A stretch of 64,000 nt of DNA from Rubrivivax sp. (lineage in GTDB: Bacteria; Pseudomonadota; Gammaproteobacteria; Burkholderiales; Burkholderiaceae_C): NCBI GenBank assembly GCA_030653385.1, contig JAURZM010000079.1, forward strand, positions 186,001 to 250,000, in the 5' to 3' direction. Made by a program: the position numbers and the translations under genes. Below the pieces are notes generated by a model, which was not told the origin of the DNA, did no database searches, and saw only the letters and a program-made list of their open reading frames with translations. This document shows positions 18,917-29,500 of the stretch, in pieces (position 1 is the stretch's first letter; every line of letters starts with the position of its first letter).

Positions 18917-19618
18917 TCACACACCGTGCAGCGTGTGCGCCAGAAAGCTGAGCGAACGGCCCAGCGCCAGCGCCGCGTTGCCCGCGTGGTACGAAGGCCG
19001 CGCCCAGCAGTTGAAGCCGTGCATCGCATTTGGGTAGACAAACATCTCGCTGCCCGCCGTCTGCACTGCCTGCCGCACCTGGTCGACGGCACTCAGCGGG
19101 ATGTGGTCGTCACGTTCAGCGTAATGGAACTGCACCGGGCAGCGGATGGCGGCAGCGCGGTCCAGCTGGCCCTGGATGCCACCGCCGTAGTAGGCCACCG
19201 CGGCATCGACATCGGTCGTGGCCGCGGTCAGGTAAGCCAGGCGGCCGCCCATGCAGTAGCCCAGCGTGCCGACACGGCCCGTGACCTCGGGCCGTTTGCG
19301 CAGGGCCGGCACGGCAGCGGCGATGTCGGCCAGCGCGTCGGCGCCGGTGTAGCCCTGCATCAAGGCCATGGCACGGTCGCGGTCGGCACCAGCGTAGCCC
19401 AGTTCCACGCGCGGCGCCTGGCGCCAGAAGGTGTCGGGCGCCAGCACCACGAAGCCGGCCAGCGCGTACTGCTCGGCCACCGCGCGGATGTGTTCGTTGA
19501 CGCCGAAGATCTCTTGCCACAGCAGCAGGCCCGGTCCGCTGCCACCGGGTGGCAGTGCCAGGTAGCCGGCAAAACCGGGCGCGATGTGAATCCACTGGGT
19601 GTGGCTGGGCTGGCTCAT
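18917..19618 (-). CDS. Dienelactone hydrolase family protein
   Basis: GYCMGGRLAYL nucleophile motif, LLWQEIFGVNEHIR, AMHGFNC. Confidence 0.85.
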   Translation of the reverse strand: MSQPSHTQWIHIAPGFAGYLALPPGGSGPGLLLWQEIFGVNEHIRAVAEQYALAGFVVLAPDTFWRQAPRVELGYAGADRDRAMALMQGYTGADALADIAAAVPALRKRPEVTGRVGTLGYCMGGRLAYLTAATTDVDAAVAYYGGGIQGQLDRAAAIRCPVQFHYAERDDHIPLSAVDQVRQAVQTAGSEMFVYPNAMHGFNCWARPSYHAGNAALALGRSLSFLAHTLHGV

Positions 19619-19638
19619 GGTGATCGACTCCGGGGTGG

Positions 19639-20187
19639 TCAATACGTTCTGCCTTTGCGGTACTGGGCGTGCTGCTTGCGGTCCAGTGTCGTTGACACGG
19701 CCAGTGCCGCAAAAGAAGCCCCGGCATGGGCATGTGAAATGGCCAGGCCCAGCGCGTCGGCCGCGTCCTTGCCCGGCAGGCTGGGCAGCTTGAGCAGGCG
19801 CTTGACCATCTCCTGCACCTGCGCCTTGGTGGCCAGGCCGTGGCCGACGATGGCCTTTTTCATCTGCAGCGCGGTGTACTCGGCCACCGGCAGGCCGCCG
19901 CTGACCAGCGCCGCCAGCGCCGCGCCGCGCGCCTGGCCCAGCAGCAGCGTGCTCTGCGGGTTGACGTTGACAAACACGATCTCGGCGCAGGCGCAGTCGG
20001 GGCGGTAACGCTGCACCACTTCCTGCACACCTTCGAAGATGATCTTCAGGCGGCCCGGCAAGTCACCACGCGGCGCCTCCAGCGTGCTGATGGTGCCGCT
20101 GGCCACATAGGCCAGGCGCTGGCCCTGGGCTTCGATGACACCGAAGCCGGTGCGCTGCAGGCCGGGGTCGATGCCGAGGATCAGCAT
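19639..20187 (-). CDS. ruvC: Crossover junction endodeoxyribonuclease RuvC
   Basis: [22 protein letters not shown]..., [34 protein letters not shown]. Confidence 0.95.
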   Translation of the reverse strand: MLILGIDPGLQRTGFGVIEAQGQRLAYVASGTISTLEAPRGDLPGRLKIIFEGVQEVVQRYRPDCACAEIVFVNVNPQSTLLLGQARGAALAALVSGGLPVAEYTALQMKKAIVGHGLATKAQVQEMVKRLLKLPSLPGKDAADALGLAISHAHAGASFAALAVSTTLDRKQHAQYRKGRTY

Positions 20188-20200
20188 GCCGCGACCTTCT

Positions 20201-21178
20201 TCATGTGAAGTACCAGCGCACGCTGTGGAAGAACACCGGCGCCGCAAAACACAGCGGCGCCACACGGTCCAGCAAACCCACCGCGCCGGTGACCGAACTG
20301 CGGTTGCCCCAGTAGCGCACACCGGCGTCTTTCTTCAATGCCCGCATCACCAGTTCACCCAGGTTGCCGCAGCCGCCGGCCAACGCGGCCATGGCAGCCG
20401 AGCGCAGCGGGTCGACGGGGGTGATCCAGAACAGCAGCGCGCCCACGGCTGCGGCGGCCAGCACACCCAGTCCAAATGCCCGGTAGGAAAAGCTGCGGTC
20501 GATCTGCCGTGCCACCGGCCGCCGACGCAATTTGCGGCTGGCCAGTTCCTGCACGATCTGCGCGGCTGCGGTGGCCATCACCAGCAGGAAGAGCAGGAAG
20601 GCACCGCGGCCGGCGTAACGCGGCAGGTCCAGCAACAGCAGAGCCGGCGCATGGCTCAGGCCGTAGACACAGACCATGATGCCCCACTGGATCTTGGCGT
20701 TGCGCTCCAGGAAACGTTCGGGGTCACCGGCCAGCGCACTGGCCACCGGAATGGCCAGGAACACGTAGACCGGAACGAACACCGTGAACAGGTCGAAGGC
20801 CCGCACACCCACCAGCAGGTACTGCAGCGGCAGTGCGGCAAAAAACGCCAGCAGCAGGCTGCGGTGGTCGCCGCGGCGGGTGCGCACCAGCGTGATGAAC
20901 TCACGCAGCGCCAGGAAGGAAAACAGGCCGAAGGCCAGCGTCGCGCCGACGGGCCCGCTCATCCAGGCCAGCCAGAAGACCACGGCGCCGATCCACACCG
21001 CGCGCAGGTCGCGCTGGATGCGTTCGTGGCGCTCGCGCCGGGCTTCGTTACCTTCGCGCATGGTGTACCAGGCCACCGCCACCGAAGCCGCCAGCAGCAG
21101 GCCGAACAGCGTGACAAAGAGCAGCGCCACCTGGCTGTCCACCGACCAGTCGCGCAGCGGATGCAGGTTGATGTTCAT
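20201..21178 (-). CDS. Phosphatidate cytidylyltransferase
   Basis: 325 aa multi-TM protein; C-terminal [28 protein letters not shown] matches the CDP-diglyceride synthase signature region; next to plsC-like gene. Confidence 0.85.
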   Translation of the reverse strand: MNINLHPLRDWSVDSQVALLFVTLFGLLLAASVAVAWYTMREGNEARRERHERIQRDLRAVWIGAVVFWLAWMSGPVGATLAFGLFSFLALREFITLVRTRRGDHRSLLLAFFAALPLQYLLVGVRAFDLFTVFVPVYVFLAIPVASALAGDPERFLERNAKIQWGIMVCVYGLSHAPALLLLDLPRYAGRGAFLLFLLVMATAAAQIVQELASRKLRRRPVARQIDRSFSYRAFGLGVLAAAAVGALLFWITPVDPLRSAAMAALAGGCGNLGELVMRALKKDAGVRYWGNRSSVTGAVGLLDRVAPLCFAAPVFFHSVRWYFT

Positions 21179-21795
21179 GCGCGGCGCGGCCTTGCCGCCA
21201 GCACGGCCGCGCGGGCGCGGTCCAGGAAGGCCCGTTTGTCTTCACCCGGCTGCAACAGCAGCGGTTCACCGAAGGTCACCGTGCACAGGATGGGCACCGG
21301 CACGACCTCACCCTTGGGCATGACGCGCTGCACGTTGTCGATCCAGGCCGGAATCAGTTGCACCGCCGGAAATTGTTCGGCCAGGTGGAAGATGCCACTC
21401 TTGAAGGGCTGCGGTTCTTCCTTGTAGCTGCGCGTGCCTTCCGGGAAGATGACCAGCGAATCGCCGCCCGCCAGCGCCTGCACCAGCGGCTCCAGCGGGT
21501 CCTGGTCGTCCACACGCGTGCGGCTCACGTACACGGCGTTGAACACTGCGGTTGTCAGCCACTGCTTGAAGGGCGACGAGGTCCAGTAGTCACGCGCCGC
21601 GATGGGCCGTGTGCGCACCCGCAGTTCACGCGGCAACGCGGCCCAGATCAGCACCCAGTCCAGGTGGCTCTGGTGGTTGGCGAAGTAGATGCGCTGCTCG
21701 GCCTTGGGCGGGCAGCCTTTCCAGTGGCCCTGCGCGCCCGTGATCAGGCGCGCGATGAAGGCCAGCAGCAGGCCCATGAGATCGGCACGCGACAT
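21175..21795 (-). CDS. 1-acyl-sn-glycerol-3-phosphate acyltransferase (PlsC-like)
   Basis: 206 aa; NHQSHLDWV and FPEGTRS motifs; overlaps the next gene by 4 nt. Confidence 0.88.
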   Translation of the reverse strand: MSRADLMGLLLAFIARLITGAQGHWKGCPPKAEQRIYFANHQSHLDWVLIWAALPRELRVRTRPIAARDYWTSSPFKQWLTTAVFNAVYVSRTRVDDQDPLEPLVQALAGGDSLVIFPEGTRSYKEEPQPFKSGIFHLAEQFPAVQLIPAWIDNVQRVMPKGEVVPVPILCTVTFGEPLLLQPGEDKRAFLDRARAAVLAARPRRA

Positions 21796-21840
21796 GGGCG
21801 GGGATGCTAGCGCGGGCCGGCGTTCAGCCCGCAGGCACCG

Positions 21841-23451
21841 TCAGTGGCGGAAATGGCGGGTCCCGGTGAACACCATCGAAATGCCGCGCTCGTCGGCTGC
21901 GGCAATCACCTCGTCGTCGCGCATGCTGCCACCGGGCTGGATGACACAGCCCGCGCCTTCGTCGATGACCACGTCCAGGCCATCGCGGAAGGGGAAAAAG
22001 GCGTCGCTGGCCACGGCAGAGCCTGCCAGCGACAACCCCGCATTGCCGGCCTTGATGCGTGCAATGCGCGCGCTGTCGATGCGACTCATCTGGCCCGCGC
22101 CCACGCCCAGCGTCATGCCGTCGGCGCAGAAGACGATGGCATTGCTCTTCACGAACTTGGCCACCTTCCAGGCAAACAGCAGGTCTTGCAGCTGTTTGTC
22201 GGTGGGTGCGAGCTTGCTGACCACACGCAACTCGCTGGCGGCGACGTTTTTGATGTCGGGGGTCTGCAGCAGCATGCCGCCCCCCACACGCTTGTAGTCA
22301 AGCGTGTGTTGTTGAGACTCCCGTTTGAAGTCCAGCACATTGGCCACCGTGCCCAGGGGCACTTCCAGCACACGCACGTTCTGCTTGGGTGCCAGCACGG
22401 CGCGCGCTTCGGGTGTGACCTGCGGCGCGATCAGCACCTCGACAAACTGCTTGTTGTCGCCGATGCGGCGCGCGGTGTCTTCGTCCAGCGGCCGGTTGAA
22501 GGCCAGGATGCCGCCGAAGGCCGACGTGGGATCCGTTGTCCAGGCCTTGCCATAGGCCTCGGCCAGCGTGGCACCCACCGCGACGCCGCAGGGGTTGGCG
22601 TGTTTGACGATCACGCAGGCCGGTGCGTCGAAGGTCTTCACACACTCCCAGGCCGCATCGGCATCGGCGATGTTGTTGTACGACAGCGCCTTGCCCTGCA
22701 GCTGCACCCAGCCCGCCAGCGTGCCCGCCGGTGGTGTGGCTTCGCGGTAGAACGCCGCGCTCTGGTGCGGGTTTTCGCCGTAACGCATGTCCTGCGTCTT
22801 GCTCAGTTGCAGGCTGTAGACGGCGGGGTAAGGTTCACGCGCCGGCACCGCCGCGCCCGCGTCTTCTGCGCCGGCCTGCAGCGCGCCCAGGTAATTGCTG
22901 ATCATGCCGTCGTAGGCCGCGGTGTGCGCAAACACCTTCTTGGCCAGCAGGAACTTGGTGCTGCGCTGCAGGCCCGTGGTGCGCAGTTCGTCCAGCACGG
23001 TGGCGTAGTCGGCGGGTTCGATGACCACCGCCACGTCGGCCCAGTTCTTGGCCGCGGCGCGCAGCATGGCCGGGCCGCCGATGTCGATGTTTTCGATGGC
23101 GTCGTCCAGCGTGCAGTCGGCACGGGCCGTGGCCTTGGCAAAGGGGTAGAGGTTGACGATCAGCAGGTCGATGGTGCCGATGCCGTGGTCCTGCAGCGCC
23201 TGCATGTGCTCGGGCAGGTCGCGCCGCGCCAGCAGGCCGCCGTGGATGCGCGGGTGCAGCGTTTTCACGCGGCCGTCCAGCATCTCGGGGAAGCCCGTGA
23301 TCTCGGCCACCTCGGTGACCGGCAGGCCGGCGTCGGCCAGCAGGCGCGCCGTGCCGCCGGTGGACAGCAGGCGCACGTCCAGCGCAATCAGTTCACGGGC
23401 AAATTCGACGATGCCGGTTTTGTCGGACACCGAAAGCAGTGCGGTCTTCAT
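21841..23451 (-). CDS. purH: Bifunctional AICAR formyltransferase/IMP cyclohydrolase
   Basis: [38 protein letters not shown]...; [15 protein letters not shown]-terminal [39 protein letters not shown]. Confidence 0.97.
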   Translation of the reverse strand: MKTALLSVSDKTGIVEFARELIALDVRLLSTGGTARLLADAGLPVTEVAEITGFPEMLDGRVKTLHPRIHGGLLARRDLPEHMQALQDHGIGTIDLLIVNLYPFAKATARADCTLDDAIENIDIGGPAMLRAAAKNWADVAVVIEPADYATVLDELRTTGLQRSTKFLLAKKVFAHTAAYDGMISNYLGALQAGAEDAGAAVPAREPYPAVYSLQLSKTQDMRYGENPHQSAAFYREATPPAGTLAGWVQLQGKALSYNNIADADAAWECVKTFDAPACVIVKHANPCGVAVGATLAEAYGKAWTTDPTSAFGGILAFNRPLDEDTARRIGDNKQFVEVLIAPQVTPEARAVLAPKQNVRVLEVPLGTVANVLDFKRESQQHTLDYKRVGGGMLLQTPDIKNVAASELRVVSKLAPTDKQLQDLLFAWKVAKFVKSNAIVFCADGMTLGVGAGQMSRIDSARIARIKAGNAGLSLAGSAVASDAFFPFRDGLDVVIDEGAGCVIQPGGSMRDDEVIAAADERGISMVFTGTRHFRH

Positions 23452-23684
23452 TTGATGAGCTTGTGGTCCAGCAGCTTGCGCCGCAGCGTGTTGCGGTTGA
23501 TGCCCAGCCAGTCGGCGGCCTTGCTCTGGTTGCCTTGTGCCTGGCGCAGCACGACGTCGAGCAAGGGCCGCTCTGCGGCGCCCAGGAACAGCTCGTGCAG
23601 CGCACTGGGCTCGGCGCCACGCAGGTCCTTGAAGTACTGCTCGACGCTGCTGCGCACGCAGTCGTCGATCGCCTTCTTGCTCAT
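23448..23684 (-). CDS. fis: Fis family nucleoid-associated regulator
   Basis: 78 aa; C-terminal [41 protein letters not shown]; start overlaps dusB stop. Confidence 0.93.
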   Translation of the reverse strand: MSKKAIDDCVRSSVEQYFKDLRGAEPSALHELFLGAAERPLLDVVLRQAQGNQSKAADWLGINRNTLRRKLLDHKLIK

Positions 23685-24721
23685 GCCACCAACTTCTGCA
23701 GTTCGTCGTTGGCAGCCACGCGTGTGTCGGGCAGCAAGGTGTGGCGATCGGCCAGCGCATCGAAGAAGTCGGTCACCGCGTCCACTTGCGCGCGGCACTG
23801 TTCGATCAGGTTCATGCGGTCACGGAAGGCGTCGCCACCTGGCAGCGCCTTCACCGCCCAGCCGATGTGCTTTCGTGCGCTGCGCAGGCCGGTGTATTCA
23901 CCGTAGAGCGCATAGTGATCGTGCAGGTGCTCGGTCAGCCAGCCTTGCACTTCGCGCACCGTGGGCGGCGCCATCAGCGTGCCGTGGGCCAGGAAGTGCG
24001 CCACCTCGCGGAAGATCCACGGCCGGCCTTGTGCCGCGCGGCCGATCATCACGGCGTCGGCGCCGGTGTGCTGGAGCACCTCGCGCGCACGCTGAGGGCT
24101 GTTGATGTCGCCATTGGCCACCACCGGGATCTTCAGCGCGGCCTTCACCGCGGCCACGGTGTTGTGTTCCGCGAATCCGCCGTACCCCTGTTCACGTGTG
24201 CGCCCGTGCACGGTGACCATGGCCACGCCGGCCTCTTGCGCGGCCAGCGCCAGGCGCAAGGCATTGCGTTCGTCTGCACGCCAGCCGCTGCGCATCTTCA
24301 AGGTCACCGGCACACCCCGCGGTGCGCAGGCCGCAACCACGGCTTCGACGATGGCCAGCGCCAGCGGCTCGTTCTGCATCAATGCAGACCCGGCCCAGAC
24401 CTTGCACACCTTCTTGGCCGGGCAGCCCATGTTGATGTCGATGATCTGCGCACCGCGGTCGATGTTGTGGCGTGCAGCATCGGCCATCTCGGCCGGGTCG
24501 ACACCCGCGATCTGCACCGCGATGGGGGCGGGTTCGCCGCGGTGGTCGGCACGGCGGCTGGTTTTCAGCGAATCCCACAGCTCGCGCCGGCTGGTCACCA
24601 TTTCGCTGACCGCGTAACCCGCACCCAGGCGCTTGCACAGCATGCGAAAAGGCCTGTCGGTGACCCCAGCCATGGGCGCCACGAACAGCGGGTTCGGCAG
24701 TTTGAAGGCGCCGATGTGCAT
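23681..24721 (-). CDS. dusB: tRNA-dihydrouridine synthase B
   Basis: [38 protein letters not shown]; dusB-fis order. Confidence 0.95.
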   Translation of the reverse strand: MHIGAFKLPNPLFVAPMAGVTDRPFRMLCKRLGAGYAVSEMVTSRRELWDSLKTSRRADHRGEPAPIAVQIAGVDPAEMADAARHNIDRGAQIIDINMGCPAKKVCKVWAGSALMQNEPLALAIVEAVVAACAPRGVPVTLKMRSGWRADERNALRLALAAQEAGVAMVTVHGRTREQGYGGFAEHNTVAAVKAALKIPVVANGDINSPQRAREVLQHTGADAVMIGRAAQGRPWIFREVAHFLAHGTLMAPPTVREVQGWLTEHLHDHYALYGEYTGLRSARKHIGWAVKALPGGDAFRDRMNLIEQCRAQVDAVTDFFDALADRHTLLPDTRVAANDELQKLVA

Positions 24722-24760
24722 GGCGGAGGGGTCGGTCCAGGTGCTGAAAAAAGAGGCGCG

Positions 24761-24788
24761 AGTATAGCGGGCTGCACAACGGGGTGAA
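24761..24788 (-). promoter_or_regulatory. Candidate sigma70 promoter of the dusB-fis-purH block
   Basis: Minus strand TTCACC-16 bp-TATACT, about 40 nt upstream of dusB ATG. Confidence 0.5.
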
Positions 24789-24856
24789 CACCTGCAGATC
24801 CTGTCAGCTTCGGCCTACAGGGGGTGTCGCTGCCGTGGACATAATCCAGCGAAACG

Positions 24857-25348
24857 ATGGAAGCCTGGTTGCATTCGCTCCTGGCCGCGTTGGCCCTGCC
24901 AGAGTACGGGCTGTCGACGGTCTTCGTGGTCTCGATGATCTCGGCCACGCTGCTGCCCATGGCCAGCGTGCCGGTGGTCTTTGGCCTGGTCAAGCTGGAC
25001 CCGAGCTTGTTCTGGCCCGCCATCGTGGTGGCCACCGCCGGCAACACCGCAGGCGGCGTGATTTCCTATTGGATGGGACTGGGCGCCGAAAAGGCCTACG
25101 AAAAGGTCGTCAGCCGCAAGCCCATGGAGGCCCGCGCGCTCGAGTGGGCCAAGCGGTGGGGGCCACCGGCTTGCCTGCTGTCGTGGCTGCCCTTCGTGGG
25201 CGACCCCTTGTGTGCCGTGGCTGGCTGGCTGCGGCTGCCCTTCTGGCCCTGCGTCTTCTACATGGCGGTGGGCAAGTTCCTGCGTTATCTGGTCTATGTC
25301 GGAGGGGCGATGTGGTTCATGCCCGGCGCGCTGCAACTCGGTCCTTGA
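24857..25348 (+). CDS. YqaA family membrane protein (DedA/SNARE-associated type)
   Basis: 163 aa multi-TM: GGVISYWMGLGAEKAYEK..., LSWLPFVGDPLCAVAGWLRLPFWPCVFYMAVGKFLRYL. Confidence 0.85.
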   Translation: MEAWLHSLLAALALPEYGLSTVFVVSMISATLLPMASVPVVFGLVKLDPSLFWPAIVVATAGNTAGGVISYWMGLGAEKAYEKVVSRKPMEARALEWAKRWGPPACLLSWLPFVGDPLCAVAGWLRLPFWPCVFYMAVGKFLRYLVYVGGAMWFMPGALQLGP

Positions 25349-25388
25349 GCCCACACAATGTGGGTTTGACCACCTCTCAGCCCTCACC

Positions 25389-26882
25389 ATGAGCACTGCC
25401 ACCCCCAGCTACGACGAACTGGCCAGCACCTGGACCCGCATGCACCACCTCGGGCATCTGCAATCCATTGCCGGCTGGGACCAGGCGGCCAATATGCCAC
25501 CCAAGGGCAATGAAGCCCGCGCCGCCGCGCTGGCAGAAATGGCCGCGCTGCTGCACCGCATGCGCACCGACGCTGCGCTGCCGGTGCAGTTGCAGCGTGC
25601 GGAACAAGAGCCGCTGTCGGACATGCAGCGGGCCAACCTGCGCGAGATGCACCGCCAGTGGCGTGCGTCGAACGCGCTGCCCGAGTCGCTGGTGCAGCGC
25701 CAGCAGATGGCCACTTCACGCTGCGAACACGCCTGGCGCACACAACGTCCGGCCAACGACTGGAAGGGTTTTGTCGAGAACTTCCGCCCCGTGCTGGCCG
25801 TGGCCCGCGAAGAAGCCGAGCTGCTGTCGCAGTTGAACGGCGTGCGCAAGTACGACGCGATGATGGACCGCTTCGAACCCGGCATGACCTGCGCACAGGT
25901 CGACCGCGTGTTTGGCGACGTGCGGCAGTGGCTGCCGGGTTTGATCCAGCAGGTCACCGAACGCCAGGCGCGTGGAACCGTGATCGCGCCGGTCGGGCCG
26001 TTCGACCTGAAGGCCCAGCGCGACCTGTGCGAACAGGTCATGCGGCTGCTGGGTTTCGACTTCGAGGCCGGCCGCCTGGACGTGAGCACACACCCCTTCT
26101 GCGGCGGTGTGCCCGAAGACGTGCGCATGACCACACGTTTCCGCGAAGACGACTTCCTGGGCAGCCTGATGGGCACGGTGCACGAAACCGGCCACGGCCG
26201 CTACGAACAGAACCTGCCGCGTGACTGGCTGGGCCAGCCGGTGGCCAACGCGCGCAGCATGGCGCTGCACGAAAGCCAGAGCCTGAGCTTCGAGATGCAA
26301 CTGGGCAGCCACCCGGGTTTCGTGGGTCAGATCGCGCCGCTGGTGCAGAAGGCCTTCGGCGCGCAGCCGGCCTTCGAAACCCACAACCTGCACCGCCTGA
26401 TGACACGCGTGAAGCCAGGTTTCATCCGCGTCGATGCCGACGAGGTGACCTACCCCGCGCACATCATCCTGCGCTACGAAATCGAAAAGCCGCTGATCGA
26501 AGGCGAGATCGAGGCCGAGGACATTCCGGCCTTGTGGGACGCCAAGGTGATGGAACTGCTGGGCCTGGACACGCGCGGCAACTTCAGCAACGGCCCGCTG
26601 CAGGACGTGCACTGGCCCGAAGCGCTGTTCGGCTATTTCCCCTGTTACTCGCTGGGCGCGATGTACGCCGCCCAGTGGTTTGCCGCGATGCGCCGTGCCA
26701 TGCCCGACCTGGACACCCGCATCGACGCCGGTGAACTGAATGTGGTCTTCGACTGGCTGCAGCAGAACATCTGGACCCAGGCCAGCCGCTGGACCACCGA
26801 CGAACTGGCCCTGCGCGCCAGCGGCGAAACGCTGAACCCGGCGCACTTCAGGCGCCACCTGGAATCGCGTTACCTGGCCTGA
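25389..26882 (+). CDS. M32 family carboxypeptidase
   Basis: HETGH zinc motif (MGTVHETGHGRYEQ), HPFCGGVPEDVRMTTRF, HESQSLSFE. Confidence 0.93.
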   Translation: MSTATPSYDELASTWTRMHHLGHLQSIAGWDQAANMPPKGNEARAAALAEMAALLHRMRTDAALPVQLQRAEQEPLSDMQRANLREMHRQWRASNALPESLVQRQQMATSRCEHAWRTQRPANDWKGFVENFRPVLAVAREEAELLSQLNGVRKYDAMMDRFEPGMTCAQVDRVFGDVRQWLPGLIQQVTERQARGTVIAPVGPFDLKAQRDLCEQVMRLLGFDFEAGRLDVSTHPFCGGVPEDVRMTTRFREDDFLGSLMGTVHETGHGRYEQNLPRDWLGQPVANARSMALHESQSLSFEMQLGSHPGFVGQIAPLVQKAFGAQPAFETHNLHRLMTRVKPGFIRVDADEVTYPAHIILRYEIEKPLIEGEIEAEDIPALWDAKVMELLGLDTRGNFSNGPLQDVHWPEALFGYFPCYSLGAMYAAQWFAAMRRAMPDLDTRIDAGELNVVFDWLQQNIWTQASRWTTDELALRASGETLNPAHFRRHLESRYLA

Positions 26883-26898
26883 ACGGCAGCGACGGCCT

Positions 26899-27345
26899 TC
26901 ACGGGCCGGGCATCACCTGCGTGGTGGCCTGCTCGTCCGACGCAGCCATGAACTCCGAGTGGCTGATCTCGCGGATGACCACGGTGCGCTCGTTGTCGAA
27001 GCCGTCGCGCACGTCCCAGTCGTCGCGCTGCGCGTCCAGGCGCACGAGCAGCCGGCGCAGCAGGTCGTGCAGCGGCGGGTCTTGTTGCGGCAGCGGCAGG
27101 CTCGACAACTGCGAGCAGATGCGTCCCAGCCAGTGCGGCGGCACCTGATCGACGGCGCAGGCCCCGCGCGCCAGCAGCGAGCGTTCGAGCGCCGCCAGGT
27201 AAGGCAGCACTTCGCGCGCACCCCGCGCCTGGTCCAGCAACTGGCCCAAGGACTGTGCCATCAGGCGGCCTTTCAGCCGGTCGGCGGGGTCGGCGGCAAG
27301 GCTGGCCGGGCTGGTGCTTGGCGGGGATTCAGGTGTGGCGCTCAC
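26899..27345 (-). CDS. Hypothetical protein, 148 aa
   Basis: Clean ORF with local codon bias; no family recognised. Confidence 0.6.
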   Translation of the reverse strand: MSATPESPPSTSPASLAADPADRLKGRLMAQSLGQLLDQARGAREVLPYLAALERSLLARGACAVDQVPPHWLGRICSQLSSLPLPQQDPPLHDLLRRLLVRLDAQRDDWDVRDGFDNERTVVIREISHSEFMAASDEQATTQVMPGP

Positions 27346-27351
27346 TCCCCC

Positions 27352-28677
27352 TTATCGGCGGGCGCCGGCCCGGGCTTGAGGCTTCAAGTCGCTGCCCATG
27401 GCCAGGATGCGCTGCAGGTCGTCGAGCACCTCGTCCAGCCGCCGCAGCGCCTGTGCGGCACGGGTGCCCTTGGCGGGCACCCGGCGCTTCAGCAAGGTGC
27501 GCCGGCTGTCGTCCAGCACCGCGTGGTCCAGCGCCAGGCCGTGGCGTGCCAGCGTGGCACCCAGCACCGAGCGGCGCGACCGCAGGTCGGCCCGTGTGCG
27601 CTGGTAGGCGTGTTCAGCGAGCCCCCGGCGCTGGCCGTAGGCAAAGGTGTTGGCCAGGAACAGCGCCGGGTCGCGCTGGTCGGGTTCCAGCAGCACGATG
27701 TCGGTGCCGGGGTGGCTGCTTCGGTAACCCTGCATGCCCAGTTCCAGCCGTGAATGGATCAGCGTGCGGAAGGTCTGGCTCAGCACCACCGGCAGGCCAC
27801 CGTCCACCAGTCGCGGAATGCGGCCTTCGGCACCGCCCAGCACGCGGTGGCGCAGCGCGTGGCTGGCGTCGAAAGGCACCAGCGGGTTCAGGCACAGCAC
27901 CAGGTCCAGGTCCATGTCCAGCAGCACACGGGCATGCAGCGTCTTTTTCAGCGCACCGTCGACGTAGCTGTGACCGTCGATCTGCACCGGCGGAAAGAGC
28001 CCCGGCAAGGCCGCACTCGCGGCCACGGCTTCGGAAATGGGCACGTGTTCCCAGCCCGGCAGGCCGAAGGGTGCGGTTGCGCCGCTGTCCAGGTCGGTGG
28101 CCACCAGCACCAGGCGGCGGCCACGTTCACGCTGCAGTTGGCGGAAGTCGTTGCTGCGGCCGGGCGCGGTCAGCAACTTGCGCAACTGACGTTCCAGAGG
28201 TGCATTGCTGAACAGGCCCGTGGGCAGCGCGCGGCCCAGGTGTTCCAGCGAAGCCAGCAGCGAGCGGCCCTTGAAGAAAAACCCCAGCCCCGCCATCGCC
28301 ACCAGGCCAGGCAGCGCTGCCAGCCGGCGGGCGTATTCGGCCAGGGCCGGGCGGATGAACAGATTGGGCTGCACGATGTCGGCACGTGGCCCGTCGTTGT
28401 CGATGAAGGCCGCGCAGAGTTGCCGCGGTGTCATGCCATTGGCCAGCCCTGCGGCGACAAAACTGCCGGCCGAGACGCCGACATAGCCGTCCAGCGCATT
28501 CAGGTCCAGACCGGCCACGGCCTCTTCCAAGGCACACAGCGCACCGATCTCGTAGATGGCACCCAGGGGTCCGCCGCCTGCCAACGCAAGGCCAACTTTG
28601 GGCTTGGCGCCGCGAGATGCAGCCAAGCCGACTTCTGCCTTGGCAGTTTTCAGTCCAGCAGGTCTTCGTGCCATCAA
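27352..28677 (-). CDS. Patatin-like phospholipase (cytoplasmic type)
   Basis: 441 aa; GLALAGGGPLGAIYEIGAL, GVSAGS, DGHSYVDGALKKTLHA. Confidence 0.85.
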   Translation of the reverse strand: MMARRPAGLKTAKAEVGLAASRGAKPKVGLALAGGGPLGAIYEIGALCALEEAVAGLDLNALDGYVGVSAGSFVAAGLANGMTPRQLCAAFIDNDGPRADIVQPNLFIRPALAEYARRLAALPGLVAMAGLGFFFKGRSLLASLEHLGRALPTGLFSNAPLERQLRKLLTAPGRSNDFRQLQRERGRRLVLVATDLDSGATAPFGLPGWEHVPISEAVAASAALPGLFPPVQIDGHSYVDGALKKTLHARVLLDMDLDLVLCLNPLVPFDASHALRHRVLGGAEGRIPRLVDGGLPVVLSQTFRTLIHSRLELGMQGYRSSHPGTDIVLLEPDQRDPALFLANTFAYGQRRGLAEHAYQRTRADLRSRRSVLGATLARHGLALDHAVLDDSRRTLLKRRVPAKGTRAAQALRRLDEVLDDLQRILAMGSDLKPQARAGARR

Positions 28678-28695
28678 TTCCCTTCCTCACGACAA

Positions 28696-28717
28696 GAAGG
28701 GCGCCGCGGCGCCCTTC
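28696..28717 (-). terminator. Stem-loop terminator downstream of the phasin gene
   Basis: Perfect palindrome gaagggcgccgcggcgcccttc followed on minus strand by TTGT (short U tract). Confidence 0.55.
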
Positions 28718-28738
28718 GACATCAGCTCACACCCACGT

Positions 28739-29317
28739 TCAGGCAGCGGTCGACTTGCGTGTGCGCTTGGCCGGTGCCTTGACAAACGGTTTGGCCACGG
28801 ACTTCGTGGCGCGCGTGGTCCGCGTGGCCTTGGCAGCGGGCTTGGCCACCTTCGCCGAGGCCTTCACCGGCGCGGTCTTCGACAGCTTGGCCACGGCTGC
28901 GGCCAGTGCGTCGACACGCTGCACCAGCGCTTCCACGTCCTTGGCCGTCGGCACGCCCAGCTTGTTCATGGCCTTGGCGGTGCGGGCTTCGAAGATGGAT
29001 TCGAGCTTGTCCCAGTTCTGGCCGGCCTTGGCGGTCACGGTGCCAGCCATGGCGCTCATCTTGCCGGTGACTTCGCTGATCTTGTCTTCGGCCATGCCCT
29101 GGGTCTTTTTCTGCAGGCTCATGCCTTCTTTGACCAGCGCTTCGAAGACCTTGCCGCCCTCTTCCTGCGCCTTGCTGAAAGCGCCCATGCCGGCCAGCCA
29201 GATCTGCTGCGCCGAGTCCTTGACCGAATTGGCCAGGTGGCTGTCCATCAAGCCTGCGGCGGCCTTGCCGGCTTTGCTGGTGGCTTGTTCCGCCGTGCTC
29301 TTCATCTTCTTGACCAT
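28739..29317 (-). CDS. Phasin family / PHA granule-associated protein with basic Lys/Ala-rich (histone H1-like) tail
   Basis: 192 aa; phasin-like coiled N-terminal region; tail PVKASAKVAKPAAKATRTTRATKSVAKPFVKAPAKRTRKSTAA. Confidence 0.82.
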   Translation of the reverse strand: MVKKMKSTAEQATSKAGKAAAGLMDSHLANSVKDSAQQIWLAGMGAFSKAQEEGGKVFEALVKEGMSLQKKTQGMAEDKISEVTGKMSAMAGTVTAKAGQNWDKLESIFEARTAKAMNKLGVPTAKDVEALVQRVDALAAAVAKLSKTAPVKASAKVAKPAAKATRTTRATKSVAKPFVKAPAKRTRKSTAA

Positions 29318-29500
29318 GGTGCATTCCTCTTGAGGTTTGGGGGCTCGGTATCCGGGCCGGGCAGGGCCGCTACAGCAGAGCCCACGGACAGAAATATAGG
29401 GTTCCCCCCTGGGGGGCGCAGCCTAAAGTTCTAGTGAGACGGCTCTATGCTTGCCGCCAATCGGCACACCCGGCCGACCCGATCGCAGCAGGAGACCCCC

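Noticed and set aside
29341-29425. Fourth copy of the dispersed repeat between phasin and reductase genes
   Set aside because: Only the cccccctggggggcgcagcc core is shared; the flanking stems do not match well enough.
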